36,498 bases of DNA from the NCBI GenBank assembly GCA_016190815.1, contig JACPPT010000041.1:1-36498 (forward strand), written 5' to 3'. This document shows, piece by piece, positions 14,708-22,731 of the stretch. Under the pieces are notes generated by a model that searched no databases, had not been told where the DNA came from, and saw only the letters and a program-made list of their open reading frames with translations. A program made the position numbers and the translations under genes. The first letter of the stretch is position 1. The number at the start of each line of letters is the position of its first letter. Source of the DNA: Chloroflexota bacterium (GTDB taxonomy: Bacteria; Chloroflexota; Dehalococcoidia; JACPPT01).

Positions 14708-15913
14708 CTAATAAATAACCTTTTCCTCCATCAGCCTCTGGATTTCTTTTTGGGGAAGGCCGAGAATCTCCCCGAAGACGTAGTCGTTGTGCTGGCCCAG
14801 AAGGGGCGCAGGGCTTCGTATGCCCCCCGGCGTGGCGCTGAGCTTCCAGCTAAGGCCTGCGATGATGTCCTTCCCTATGGCAGGGTGCTCGAAGTCCGCG
14901 TAAATCTGGCGCTCCTGAAAATGAGGATCAAGGTATCTTTCCCCAACGTCGAGGACTGGAGCTGCCGCCACGCCCGCCCGCTGGAGGATTTCCGCTGCCT
15001 CGTAGTGGGTATGGTTTCTTGTCCACTGGGCCACGTATTCGTCCAGCTCTGCTACATTGGAAAGCCTGCTGGCGGCGTCTGCGAATCTCTCCTCACTAGT
15101 CCAGGGAGGGTTCCCTACGGCGTTGCAGAAGGCGCTCCACTCCTCCTCGGTCTTGACGGCTATGGAAACCCATTTGTCCTCCCCCTTGCAGGGGTAGTTC
15201 CCGTGAGGAGCCATGGTCGGATGGCGATTGCCACGGGGGCCGATAATTCGACCGTTTATGGTGTACTCCATGATGGCCTCCCCTATGCAGCAGGCGGCGG
15301 CCTCCCATTGGGGCACCTCTATGTGCTGCCCGAGGCCTGTGTTGTTTCTGTAGTATAGAGCGCTCAGGACGGCAAAGGCCGCGTGGATGGCCGAGGTCAT
15401 ATCGGCGTAGAAGCCCTGAGAGCCCAGTACCCTCTCACCGTAGTAGCCCACCATGCTGTCCAGCCCGGCCAGGCTGCTCACCGTTGGGCCGTAGGTTACT
15501 ATGTGAGACAGTGGGCCGTAGCTTCCTGCTGCGGGCAAGGAGACCATAATGAGGTCTGGCTTGATACGCCTGAGAGACTCGTAGTTCAGGCCGTGCTCTT
15601 TCATGACCCTGGGGGAGAAGTTCTCGGCTACGACATCGCAGGTCTTGACCATCTCTTTTAGAAGAAGCCTGCCCTCGGGGTGGCTCATGTCCACTGTGAC
15701 GCCCAGCTTGTTGCGATTTGTGGTGTGGAAGACTGGGTCTTTCTCAGGGTCTCTGGAGGTGTTCAGGGGGCTCTGCCTCATCTCGTCGAGGTGCTTTCTC
15801 GTCTCAACCTTTATCACCTCGGCCCCCATATCCGCAAGAACTTGGCCCAGGAGAGGCCCAGCGATGACCCATCCAAAGTCGAGGACCCTGTAGTCTCTTA
15901 GCGGGTACTGCAT
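14708..15913 (-). CDS. CaiB/BaiF family (class III) CoA-transferase, subtype B
   Basis: A 401-residue protein with the opening RVLDFGWVIAGPLLGQVLADMG and GAEVIKVET, and the closing PAPLLGQHNDYVFGEILGL. It shares DKWVSIAVKTEEEW.AFCNAVG with the gene at 10066-11253, so the two are close paralogues. The catalytic Asp position is Glu (EVPQWE). It is the end of a minus-strand group with the hydrolase at 15972 and the subtype A CoA-transferase at 16657, which again gives an A/B pair. Confidence 0.87.
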   Translation of the reverse strand: MQYPLRDYRVLDFGWVIAGPLLGQVLADMGAEVIKVETRKHLDEMRQSPLNTSRDPEKDPVFHTTNRNKLGVTVDMSHPEGRLLLKEMVKTCDVVAENFSPRVMKEHGLNYESLRRIKPDLIMVSLPAAGSYGPLSHIVTYGPTVSSLAGLDSMVGYYGERVLGSQGFYADMTSAIHAAFAVLSALYYRNNTGLGQHIEVPQWEAAACCIGEAIMEYTINGRIIGPRGNRHPTMAPHGNYPCKGEDKWVSIAVKTEEEWSAFCNAVGNPPWTSEERFADAASRLSNVAELDEYVAQWTRNHTHYEAAEILQRAGVAAAPVLDVGERYLDPHFQERQIYADFEHPAIGKDIIAGLSWKLSATPGGIRSPAPLLGQHNDYVFGEILGLPQKEIQRLMEEKVIY

Positions 15914-15971
15914 CTTTCTCCTGTAAGCAATACCTTAGCTGGACTCGTCTGTCCAGCAGGAGCGATACATA

Positions 15972-16610
15972 CTAACGCAGCCAGAGCACATCCCCGTACA
16001 GGTTGGAGTCCCACGGCCGCTGGCTGAAGACGGCGATCTCGGCTTTCTCCCTGCCCAGGACGGTATCCTCACCGTGTCCAGGATAGACGAGGGTGTCATC
16101 TGGCAAGGGCAAGAGGTGTTGACGAATGCTCTCCACTTCCTGTCGAAAGTCGGCTGGAGAGCGCGTGTGACCAGGGCCGTGGGGGAAAAGGGTGTCTCCG
16201 CTGAACAGATGACGCCCGGCCAACAGGCATATACTTCCTGGGGAGTGGCCCGGAGTGTGTATGACCCGGAAGGGTAGCGCACCTACGGAAAGAACATCCC
16301 TGTGATGCAGAAAGAGGTCCGGGGCCTCGAGGAGCCGGTCAGCCTCAGCGTGATGAATAGCCACGGGTGCCCTCAATCCTCGACGCACCTCCAGGAAGGC
16401 CCCCAGATGGTCGCTATGAGCATGGGTAATGACAATGTAGCGCACCTGGAGCCCCTCGCACGCCACCATGATCTTCTCGGGCTCATTGGGAACGTCTATG
16501 ACGAGAGCTTCTCTTGAAGGCAGGGATACCACCACATAACAGTTGGCCTGGTGGGGTCCCAAGGGTAGCTTGCGTATTGCAAGGTCGCGTCCTTGATAGT
16601 GCCACTTCAT
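15972..16610 (-). CDS. Metallo-beta-lactamase-fold hydrolase (glyoxalase II-like)
   Basis: A 212-residue protein with the metal-binding motif HAHSDH (63-68), a second His in HTPGHSPGS, Asp in FSGDTLF, and His in YPGHGEDT. The sequence and length match glyoxalase II/thioesterase-like hydrolases, which commonly cleave thioesters. Lying between two CoA-transferases, it could hydrolyse a CoA or acyl thioester made by them, but that is inference. The ATG at 16610 lies 46 bp after the upstream CoA-transferase. Confidence 0.85.
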   Translation of the reverse strand: MKWHYQGRDLAIRKLPLGPHQANCYVVVSLPSREALVIDVPNEPEKIMVACEGLQVRYIVITHAHSDHLGAFLEVRRGLRAPVAIHHAEADRLLEAPDLFLHHRDVLSVGALPFRVIHTPGHSPGSICLLAGRHLFSGDTLFPHGPGHTRSPADFRQEVESIRQHLLPLPDDTLVYPGHGEDTVLGREKAEIAVFSQRPWDSNLYGDVLWLR

Positions 16611-16656
16611 ATGCCTTCCTTCATCTTTTGTTTTTCAGGGCGGAGGTTTGGTCCTG

Positions 16657-17877
16657 CTAGATTATCCCTGCCCCTCGCAGGCGTATTAGCTCCTCCCTGG
16701 AATAGCCCAGCCGCTTGCAGTAAATTTCCTCGTTGTGCTCCCCCAGAAGGGGGGCGGGCCGCTCCACTCTCCAAGGAGTTTCGGAAAGCCTGTAGGGAGG
16801 GCCTGGATACTTGAATCGCCCGGCCCCGGGATGGTTTATCTCCACGAAGAAGCCTCGATCGTTGAGGTGAGGCTCGTTCACCACCTCCTCGATGGTGTTC
16901 ACCGGCGTGAAGGGGATGCGTCTCTCCTGGCACAGGTTGAAAATCTCCTTTTTGGTGTGCTTCATGAGCCAGGGCGCAAGAAGCGAGTCCAGTTCGTTGG
17001 CGTATTTCCAGCTCATCTCCAGCCTGTCCCTGAACCTGGGGTCGCGGGAATACCATTCGGGAACCTCGCCTCCGCCCACAAGCTCCAGGAAGCGCTTCCA
17101 CTGGTGCCCCCTGCCAGCAATCATGCTCACGTATCCGTCTTTGCAGGGAAGGATGGTGTATGGGTAGAAGCCGGGAGTCCTGTGTCCTGAGCGCTTTCTG
17201 ACCCTCCCCTCGAAGACGTAGGAATAAACTCCCTGTCCTCCATGAAAGGCGGCCCAGACATTGGCCTCGGCCACATCCACGTGCTGCCCCTTCCCCGTCG
17301 CCTGGCGGGCCAGCAGGGCAACCATTGTGGCGGAGGCGGCGTGGACGGCGCCCTGGACGTGGCTCTGGGAAACAGGAAGATTCAGAGGCTCCCTCTGGGG
17401 ATCTCCCACGCCGTAGCTTATCCCGCCCAGGCCAGAGGAGTTGATGTCGTACCCCTTCCAGTCCCTGTATGGCCCCGTCTGGCCGTAGGGCGTTATGGAG
17501 GTAACTATAAGAGATGGGCTCAGCCTGCTGAGGCTGGGGTAGTCCAGCCCCAGCTCTGCCATGACTTTCGGGGGGTTGTTCTCGACGAATACATCACTCC
17601 TCTTGAGCAAGTCCAGAAGCATCTGACGGCCTTTGGCGTTTCTTACATTCAGCGTTATCCCCAGCTTGTTGGCGTTGAGGTATAAAAAAAGCCCGCTCTT
17701 CTCTGGGTGAGGTATGTCGTCCGGGAAAGGGCCGTGCCGTCGGGACTCATCGCCTTCGGGAGGCTCCACCTTTATGACCTCGGCGCCCAGGTCGCCCATG
17801 AGCTTGGCGCAGTAGGCGGCCGAGTAGAACTGTCCATATTCAATGACCTTGAGGCCGGAAAGCGCCTTATCAGACAT
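16657..17877 (-). CDS. CaiB/BaiF family (class III) CoA-transferase, subtype A
   Basis: A 406-residue protein from ATG 17877, chosen because GGGAGG lies 8 nt upstream. It opens with VIEYGQFYSAAYCAKLMGDLGAEVIKVEPP and closes with RPAPLLGEHNEEIYCKRLGYS. It shares HGPF.DDIPHPE.SGLFLYLN with the gene at 8798-10063. At the catalytic Asp position it has Asn (DVAEAN), so it is unlikely to act through the standard aspartyl-CoA intermediate alone. It is first in the minus-strand group 17877-14708. Confidence 0.86.
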   Translation of the reverse strand: MSDKALSGLKVIEYGQFYSAAYCAKLMGDLGAEVIKVEPPEGDESRRHGPFPDDIPHPEKSGLFLYLNANKLGITLNVRNAKGRQMLLDLLKRSDVFVENNPPKVMAELGLDYPSLSRLSPSLIVTSITPYGQTGPYRDWKGYDINSSGLGGISYGVGDPQREPLNLPVSQSHVQGAVHAASATMVALLARQATGKGQHVDVAEANVWAAFHGGQGVYSYVFEGRVRKRSGHRTPGFYPYTILPCKDGYVSMIAGRGHQWKRFLELVGGGEVPEWYSRDPRFRDRLEMSWKYANELDSLLAPWLMKHTKKEIFNLCQERRIPFTPVNTIEEVVNEPHLNDRGFFVEINHPGAGRFKYPGPPYRLSETPWRVERPAPLLGEHNEEIYCKRLGYSREELIRLRGAGII

Positions 17878-17985
17878 TAGGGAATCCTCCCACAGCTTTT
17901 CCGGGGCTGGCCCAAGGGGGCTTGCTGGTATGATAAACACCTGGGACAAGTGTGTCAATTTAGATTGTGGATGGGCGTAATATAA

Positions 17986-18087
17986 CAGGGGTTACAAGGG
18001 GACGAAGCCCCCTTGTCGGGGGTCTGGGGGGTGTCCCCCAACTTCATCATCCCCCTTCCTGACAGGAAGGGGGACAAAGGGGGATGG
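17986..18087. repeat. GC-rich palindromic intergenic repeat, copy 3
   Basis: It shares GGGGGTCTGGGGG, GTGTCCCCCA, CCCCCTTCCTGACAGGAAGGG and GGGGGATGG with copy 4 at 31991. It sits between divergent genes. It carries the hairpins CAAGGGG/CCCCTTG and CCCCCTTCCTG/CAGGAAGGGGG. Confidence 0.8.
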
Positions 18088-18185
18088 TTCATATGCCAAT
18101 TAAGTGCTCTCTACGTATCTCCTTGACCCTTCGGAGAGCGAAAGGCTATAATTGGGCGTCAACGGATTCAGGGGAAGGAGCGGAT

Positions 18186-19298
18186 ATGACGACCACGTTT
18201 CCCAGGATAACCGAGGAGGGGCTGGCGGAGCTGCGCAAGAAGATGGGCGTGGAGGCCCCCACGAGGGAGCAGTTCAACTGCTACGCCACCCCCGATAATA
18301 TAAAGCACTTCGCCTGGTCCATCGGCGATACAAATCCCCTCTTCACCGACGAGGAATACGGGAAGAAGACCAGGTGGGGCGCTGTGGTGGCCCCTCCAAC
18401 CTTCCTCTTCACGACCTTTGGACGAGGTGCTGTCCAGGGGCTCCCAGGCGTCCACGCCATGTGGTCGGGGGCAGATTTCGAGATGTACCTCCCTATAACG
18501 GCCGGCGATAGAATCACGTCTTCTGTCTATCTCAGCGCTCTGGACGAGAAGCTGAGCGCCTTCGCTCGAAGGACTGTCAGGCAGGAATGGACATACAACT
18601 GCCGGAACCAGCGGGGCGAGTTTGTGGCCAAGGTGAGGGAGTGGTCTATGAGGACGGAGAGGGACACTGCCAGGGCAAGGGGGAAATATAAGTATCTCAC
18701 CCCTGCCCACTACACGCAGGAGGACATGGAGCGAATATGGGCGGACTACGACAGGGAGGAGATACGAGGTGCCACCCCTCGCCACTGGGAGGACGTGAAG
18801 GAGGGGGAGGAGCTTGCCCCTGTGGTAAAAGGCCCTCTTCGGGTTACAGACTGCATCGCATGGAAGATAGGATGGGGGTTTTATCCCTTTGTTCTGGCCC
18901 ACAAGATATTCGTGGATTATGTGCGCCGTCATCCGGGCCTGGGCATACCCAATGAGTATGGGGTGCCCGATGTTCCGGAGCGGGTTCACTGGGACAGCGA
19001 GTTCGCCAGGCGTGTGGGGGTTCCCGCGGCCTACGACTACGGTCCTCAGAGGACGTCCTGGCTCTGCCAGGTCGTAACCAACTGGATGGGGGACGACGGC
19101 TTCATCAAGAGGTACAGGTCAGAGTGCCGCCGGTTCAACATCATAGGGGACACCACGTGGTGCAAGGGCAGGGTGAAGAGAAAATACGTGGAGGGTGACG
19201 AGCACCTGGTGGAGCTGGACCTCTGGTGCGAGGACCAGCGCGGCGAGACAACCCAGCCGGGCCTGGCCGTGGTGAGGTTGCCTTCAAAGGGCGGGTGA
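18186..19298 (+). CDS. MaoC-like double-hotdog dehydratase/hydratase
   Basis: A protein of about 370 residues from ATG 18186, chosen because GGAAGGAG lies just upstream. The N-terminal half has the FAS1-DH-like MaoC domain pattern (FAWSIGDTNPLFTDEEY, RWGAVVAPPTFLFTTFG, YLPITAGDRITSSVYLSAL). The C-terminal half repeats a hotdog (VHWDSEFARRVGVPAAYDYGPQRTSWLCQVVTNW). Enzymes of this kind hydrate 2-enoyl-CoA or dehydrate 3-hydroxyacyl-CoA. It starts next to a group of CoA-transferases, so they could act on the same acyl-CoA. The gene ends with TGA, showing that this codon is a normal stop here. Confidence 0.8.
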   Translation: MTTTFPRITEEGLAELRKKMGVEAPTREQFNCYATPDNIKHFAWSIGDTNPLFTDEEYGKKTRWGAVVAPPTFLFTTFGRGAVQGLPGVHAMWSGADFEMYLPITAGDRITSSVYLSALDEKLSAFARRTVRQEWTYNCRNQRGEFVAKVREWSMRTERDTARARGKYKYLTPAHYTQEDMERIWADYDREEIRGATPRHWEDVKEGEELAPVVKGPLRVTDCIAWKIGWGFYPFVLAHKIFVDYVRRHPGLGIPNEYGVPDVPERVHWDSEFARRVGVPAAYDYGPQRTSWLCQVVTNWMGDDGFIKRYRSECRRFNIIGDTTWCKGRVKRKYVEGDEHLVELDLWCEDQRGETTQPGLAVVRLPSKGG

Positions 19299-19315
19299 TT
19301 AGATAAAAACACAGT

Positions 19316-19335
19316 GTTCGAGTCCCGCCCGGGGA
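19316..19335 (-). repeat. tRNA-3'-end-like boundary segment
   Basis: The plus strand reads GTTCGAGTCCCGCCCGGGGA, like a tRNA T-loop, T-stem and acceptor end, 18 bp after the MaoC-like stop. The 5' part of a tRNA is absent, as this region is coding. Related copies occur at 13739-13758 and 36118-36137 in the other orientation; in each case the segment follows the 3' end of a gene. Confidence 0.5.
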
Positions 19336-19510
19336 TGACCGGTTGGCTCGAATCTGAAATTTGCCCTCTGAACTAACGGCATGCGAACTCTCGGATATAT
19401 CTACTGGGCTTGTTAGAGGCATTGACAGCCACTGAGCAGGAGTCTCAACATAGCTGAACTAGTTCAGAAACACGCGAGACAGTAGACAAAGAAAGAGAAG
19501 GGAGGAAGTG

Positions 19511-20335
19511 ATGGCGAAAATGCACCCGTATATAAGCAAACTCGGCTTCTCAATACTTATTCCGGACGGTTGGGACTACACTGAAAATCTAGATAAAATA
19601 GACATGGCAGAAAAAGAACGAGAGAGTCAGAAAAAATGGCTACTGATTAAAGATGGACCAGATTCACCTGAAAAAGCCGCAAAGATGTTCCTTGAAATGC
19701 TAGGGGGTATGAGTACTGGAATGCAGGTCGTCATTGCTACCAGTAGGAAAGTTTTTTACGAAGAACTTCTGATACTGGGTGTGGAGCGACCAAAAGGTAG
19801 TATCTTTGATAAGAGTACTGCCACACAAATTCAGTTTTTACTTTTACCACATGAGATTGCTTTGAAGGAATGGAGTGGAAAACTTACAGCAACTCGACTG
19901 TTAATTACACTACAAGAACTGACCGAAGAGGCGCGCTTACGAGCTAAGGAGCATTTGGGATTTCAGGAGGGCTATTTCATAGTGGCTAATGAAAAAAATC
20001 CAGACCATCCTGCTATGACTGTAGTCAAATTGAGTATGAGGGAAAATCAGACGTCATCGCAATTGTATTCAATATACCATCAGTGTTTACCAGTGTGGTT
20101 TTGGAGTGGTATTCCCGATAAGGTCAAAACTGTGAAGAATAAGACTGTTGATAATGGCGAGATGACTGTAGTTGAGAATTACTTGTCATTTAATGAAACA
20201 GACTCTCTTAGTATTTATGCAGCTAAAGGTATGACAGGGTGGGTTATTAGCTGCACAGGTTTAGGTTTCAATTTTCATCACCATAAGAGTCTGTTTGAAA
20301 AGATGATTGAGAGTTTTCGTGTTGAACAAAATTAA
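19511..20335 (+). CDS. Unknown protein with a PsbP/DUF1795-like feel
   Basis: A protein of about 274 residues. ATG 19511 is preferred over the GTG at 19508, because GGAGG lies 5 nt upstream. MHPYISKLGFSILIPDGWDY resembles the opening of PsbP/DUF1795-type domains, and the end (LFEKMIESFRV) fits too, but I cannot assign a family. No signal peptide or membrane segment was seen. Its codons are more AT-rich than those of neighbours such as the MaoC-like gene, suggesting acquisition. Repeats flank it: 19316-19335 on the left and 20608-20824 on the right. Confidence 0.65.
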   Translation: MAKMHPYISKLGFSILIPDGWDYTENLDKIDMAEKERESQKKWLLIKDGPDSPEKAAKMFLEMLGGMSTGMQVVIATSRKVFYEELLILGVERPKGSIFDKSTATQIQFLLLPHEIALKEWSGKLTATRLLITLQELTEEARLRAKEHLGFQEGYFIVANEKNPDHPAMTVVKLSMRENQTSSQLYSIYHQCLPVWFWSGIPDKVKTVKNKTVDNGEMTVVENYLSFNETDSLSIYAAKGMTGWVISCTGLGFNFHHHKSLFEKMIESFRVEQN

Positions 20336-20607
20336 GAGATACAGGCGTATTGTTACCAACTGACCTTACCCCATTATTAGTGCTACCTGCATACCATCTG
20401 GACTCTTCCTAACAACAACTCTGATATCTCCGCAAGGTGGAAGCGAATTAAAGCAACCTTCAGCAGGCATTACCGGGGTTTTATTATTGAAGATGTTGAA
20501 AGGTCTCTACCGCCAAGACTGGGGGTAATCAGCAGCAAAAGAACTGCTTGAAATGGATTTTGAATGACAAAAGGTGGGTTCCGCTGGCTCCACCCACGCT
20601 ACAAACT

Positions 20608-20630
20608 GCGCCGTTAGCCCAGGGAGCTTA
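20608..20630 (-). repeat. Boundary palindrome half, GGCTAACGGCGC type
   Basis: In reverse complement it reads TAAGCTCCCTGGGCTAACGG, then CGC. This matches 33231-33246 and 35365-35385 (GCTCCCCSGGCTAACGGCG). It follows the unknown gene ending at 20335. The stretch 20336-20607 holds no recognisable gene. Confidence 0.6.
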
Positions 20631-20652
20631 TCAGCCTGTTTAATAACTCACG

Positions 20653-20724
20653 GTCATTGCGAGGAGCGTTAGCGACGAAGCAATCCCACACGGATTGAGA
20701 TTGCTTCGCTTCGCTCGCAATGAC
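20653..20724. repeat. REP-like 72-bp palindromic repeat
   Basis: It begins GTCATTGCGAGGAGCG and ends CGCTCGCAATGAC, with AGCAATCC and GATTGCTTCG arms inside. This is the widespread GTCATTGCGAG type of imperfect palindrome that is dispersed in many bacterial genomes. It would form a long hairpin. Only one copy was noticed in this window. Confidence 0.85.
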
Positions 20725-20804
20725 AAGCAGGGGGTTGCTAAACACTCTCTGTCTTCTAGCTTGCGTCCCTCTGTTGGTCAAAGTATAATAAACCACAATC
20801 TACA

Positions 20805-20824
20805 GAAGTTCGGATTTCCCCCCA
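20805..20824 (-). repeat. Boundary repeat, CCGAACTT type, copy D
   Basis: The reverse complement reads TGGGGGGAAATCCGAACTTC, matching copies A-C. It lies between the REP-like element and the toxin-antitoxin pair at 20883. Confidence 0.5.
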
Positions 20825-20882
20825 GGCTAGGACAGAGGGATTTTCACTACTCATTGTGTTATGATGTAACCGGAGGCAGACA

Positions 20883-21092
20883 ATGAAGGCAGTTGAATCG
20901 AGAGCCGAGGTTTATTTGATGGCGCTACAATCGCTTTCTAAGGCAGAGAGGGAAGCGGTAATTGCACGTCTGTTAGAAGACCCCGAGCTAAGGGAAGATA
21001 TTCTCGATTTAGCCATTATCCAGCAGCGCCAAGATGAACCTTCGCGACCTTTCAGTGAGTACCTGGCTGAAAGAGGGAAGCGGACCCGTTAA
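20883..21092 (+). CDS. Putative antitoxin of a RelE-type pair
   Basis: A 69-residue acidic, helical protein (SLSKAEREAVIARLLEDPELREDILDLAIIQQRQDEP) with an EYLAERGKR tail. Small proteins of this form precede RelE/ParE toxins in many genomes. GGAGG lies a few bases upstream of the ATG. Its TAA is immediately followed by the toxin's TTG start. No DNA-binding motif is certain. The assignment rests on position as well as composition. Confidence 0.75.
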   Translation: MKAVESRAEVYLMALQSLSKAEREAVIARLLEDPELREDILDLAIIQQRQDEPSRPFSEYLAERGKRTR

Positions 21093-21350
21093 TTGGAGAA
21101 GTACCACGTCCGAATTATCCCTTTCGCTGAAAGGGAGATGAATAAGCTCCCAGCAGCAGTTCATACACGAATCAGCAGGAGGATCCTTTCATTGGAAGAC
21201 AATCCTAGACCTAGAGGCACAAAGAAACTCAGTGGTCGTGAAGAATACCGCCTTCGAGTCGGCGATTACAGAATTCTGTATGGTGTTGATGATAAAAACA
21301 GTGTTATTACCGTCTTTGCGGTGGGGCACCGTCGCGAAGTATATCGCTGA
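21093..21350 (+). CDS. RelE/ParE-family toxin
   Basis: An 85-residue protein with the RelE/ParE pattern: YHVRIIPFAEREMNKLP, the helix pair with RISRRI, LEDNPRPRGTKKLSGREEYRLRVGDYRILYGVDD and the closing VFAVGHRREVYR. RelE toxins cleave mRNA at the ribosome; the conserved basic residues (R53, R55, R59 region; R80/R81) are present. The start is TTG 21093, contiguous with the antitoxin stop. Confidence 0.88.
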   Translation: MEKYHVRIIPFAEREMNKLPAAVHTRISRRILSLEDNPRPRGTKKLSGREEYRLRVGDYRILYGVDDKNSVITVFAVGHRREVYR

Positions 21351-21390
21351 TCTAGCCTTGAGTGCTCTCATTACTTCCATAGCGCTAGCC

Positions 21391-22728
21391 TTATATTTTC
21401 AACGGATACGTAGGGGTTGACCTCGCATACGCCTCGTCCAGAAGCTCCACCAGATGGGCCACACGCACATTAAGGCCTGCCCTCTTCAGGCCCAGTCGTA
21501 GCTGGAGCATGCAGCCGGGGTTCGGCGCTACAACGACCTCGACCCCTGTGGCGGCGATGTTCCTCACCTTTCTCTCAAGGAGCCTGGTGGAAAGTTCGCT
21601 CTGAGTTATGCTGTAAATGCCTGCCGCTCCGCAGCAAAGGGAGGCGTCTTCCATCTCCACCAGCTCGATGCCGGGGATGGATTTGAGAATCTGTCGAGGC
21701 TCCTGGGAGATGCGCTGGGCGTGGGCCAGGTGGCATGGGTCCTGGTAAGTTACCCGTTTTTTTATCTCGCCGAGGCCAGGCTCTAAGGGCAGGGGTGTCA
21801 GAAGTTCAGTTACGTCTTTGACCATCCCGGCAAAATGTCTTGCCTTGTGGGCATAGAGGGGGTCGTCCTCCAGCAAGACCCCGTACTCCTTGAGCAACGC
21901 CCCGCAGCCCGCCGAGTTCACTACAACTGTATCTATTTCGGCCCCCATAAAGGCGTCTATGTTGCGTCTTGCCATATTCTTTGCTATGTCCCGCTCGCCG
22001 CTGTGAACATGGAGAGCGCCGCAGCAGACCTGTTCCCTGGGAACGACCACCTCGCAGCCATTCTTTGAAAGAACCCGAAGGGTTGCCTCGTTGACCTCTG
22101 CATAAATCATGGACATAACGCATCCTGAAAAGAAGGCCACTTTTCTCTGGGCCTTATTGCCCAATGAGGGAACTATGCGCGAGTCTGTGGAAAAGGGCTT
22201 TCCCGGCAGCGGCGGAAGGATCTCGTTCATTCGGGCAAGCCTGGGCGAGAGCAGGCGCAGAACCTGTGTCCGTTCCATAGCCCATCCAAGGCCGGAGCGC
22301 TGGTAAAAGCGTAAAAGAGTTGCCAGCAAGGCAAGCCTACGGGGATGTGGAAGAAGCCCCTGGAAGACGATGGATCGAACGAGTCTAGTGCCCAGAGACC
22401 CGGGCTGGTGTTGGACTATCCCGGCCCTTGCTGTCTCCATCAGCCTGCCAAAGGGGACACCCGAAGGGCATACAGCCTCGCAGGCCCGGCACTGGAGGCA
22501 AAGCCCCAGATGGCCGATGACACCTTTGGTCAGCTCCAGCCTGCCCTCCGACATCGCCTTCATCAGGGAGAGACGACCCCTGGGCGACTCCGTTTCCAGA
22601 CCCAGTTCGATATATGTGGGGCACTGGTTCAGGCAGAACCCGCAGTTGACGCACCGATACAGGCCCGATTCTCCCTGTGTTTGGAGGCCTTCCGAGAGGA
22701 GTGCCCTTGACTTAGTGACTTCAGCCAT
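21391..22728 (-). CDS. glcF: Glycolate oxidase-like iron-sulfur subunit
   Basis: A 445-residue GlcF-like protein. Two 4Fe-4S motifs lie near the N-terminus (C26-C29-C32-C36 in CVNCGFCLNQCPTY, then CLQCRACEAVCPSGVPFG), followed by two CCG domains (FSGCVMSMIYA...VCCGALHVHSGE, and DPCHLAHAQ...ASLCCGAAG). Such subunits pass electrons from the flavin subunit to the quinone pool. It starts 3 bp after the glcE stop, so it is last in glcD-glcE-glcF. Related complexes oxidise lactate or other 2-hydroxyacids, so glycolate is likely but not proven. Confidence 0.88.
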   Translation of the reverse strand: MAEVTKSRALLSEGLQTQGESGLYRCVNCGFCLNQCPTYIELGLETESPRGRLSLMKAMSEGRLELTKGVIGHLGLCLQCRACEAVCPSGVPFGRLMETARAGIVQHQPGSLGTRLVRSIVFQGLLPHPRRLALLATLLRFYQRSGLGWAMERTQVLRLLSPRLARMNEILPPLPGKPFSTDSRIVPSLGNKAQRKVAFFSGCVMSMIYAEVNEATLRVLSKNGCEVVVPREQVCCGALHVHSGERDIAKNMARRNIDAFMGAEIDTVVVNSAGCGALLKEYGVLLEDDPLYAHKARHFAGMVKDVTELLTPLPLEPGLGEIKKRVTYQDPCHLAHAQRISQEPRQILKSIPGIELVEMEDASLCCGAAGIYSITQSELSTRLLERKVRNIAATGVEVVVAPNPGCMLQLRLGLKRAGLNVRVAHLVELLDEAYARSTPTYPLKI

Positions 22729-22731
22729 TGC

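Noticed and set aside
14294-15358. A 354-residue plus-strand reading frame
   Set aside because: It overlaps the QueG-like gene, a repeat and a CoA-transferase on the other strand; no domain recognised.
18168-18989. A 273-residue reading frame on the minus strand inside the MaoC-like gene
   Set aside because: It is a shadow of a well-supported plus-strand gene with clear hotdog motifs.
19316-19335. A possible complete tRNA gene
   Set aside because: Only the T-arm/acceptor-like 3' part is present; the sequence upstream is the end of a coding gene and no anticodon arm can be drawn.
20653-20724. CRISPR repeat
   Set aside because: It is a single palindromic unit without spacers, of the known GTCATTGCGAG dispersed type.
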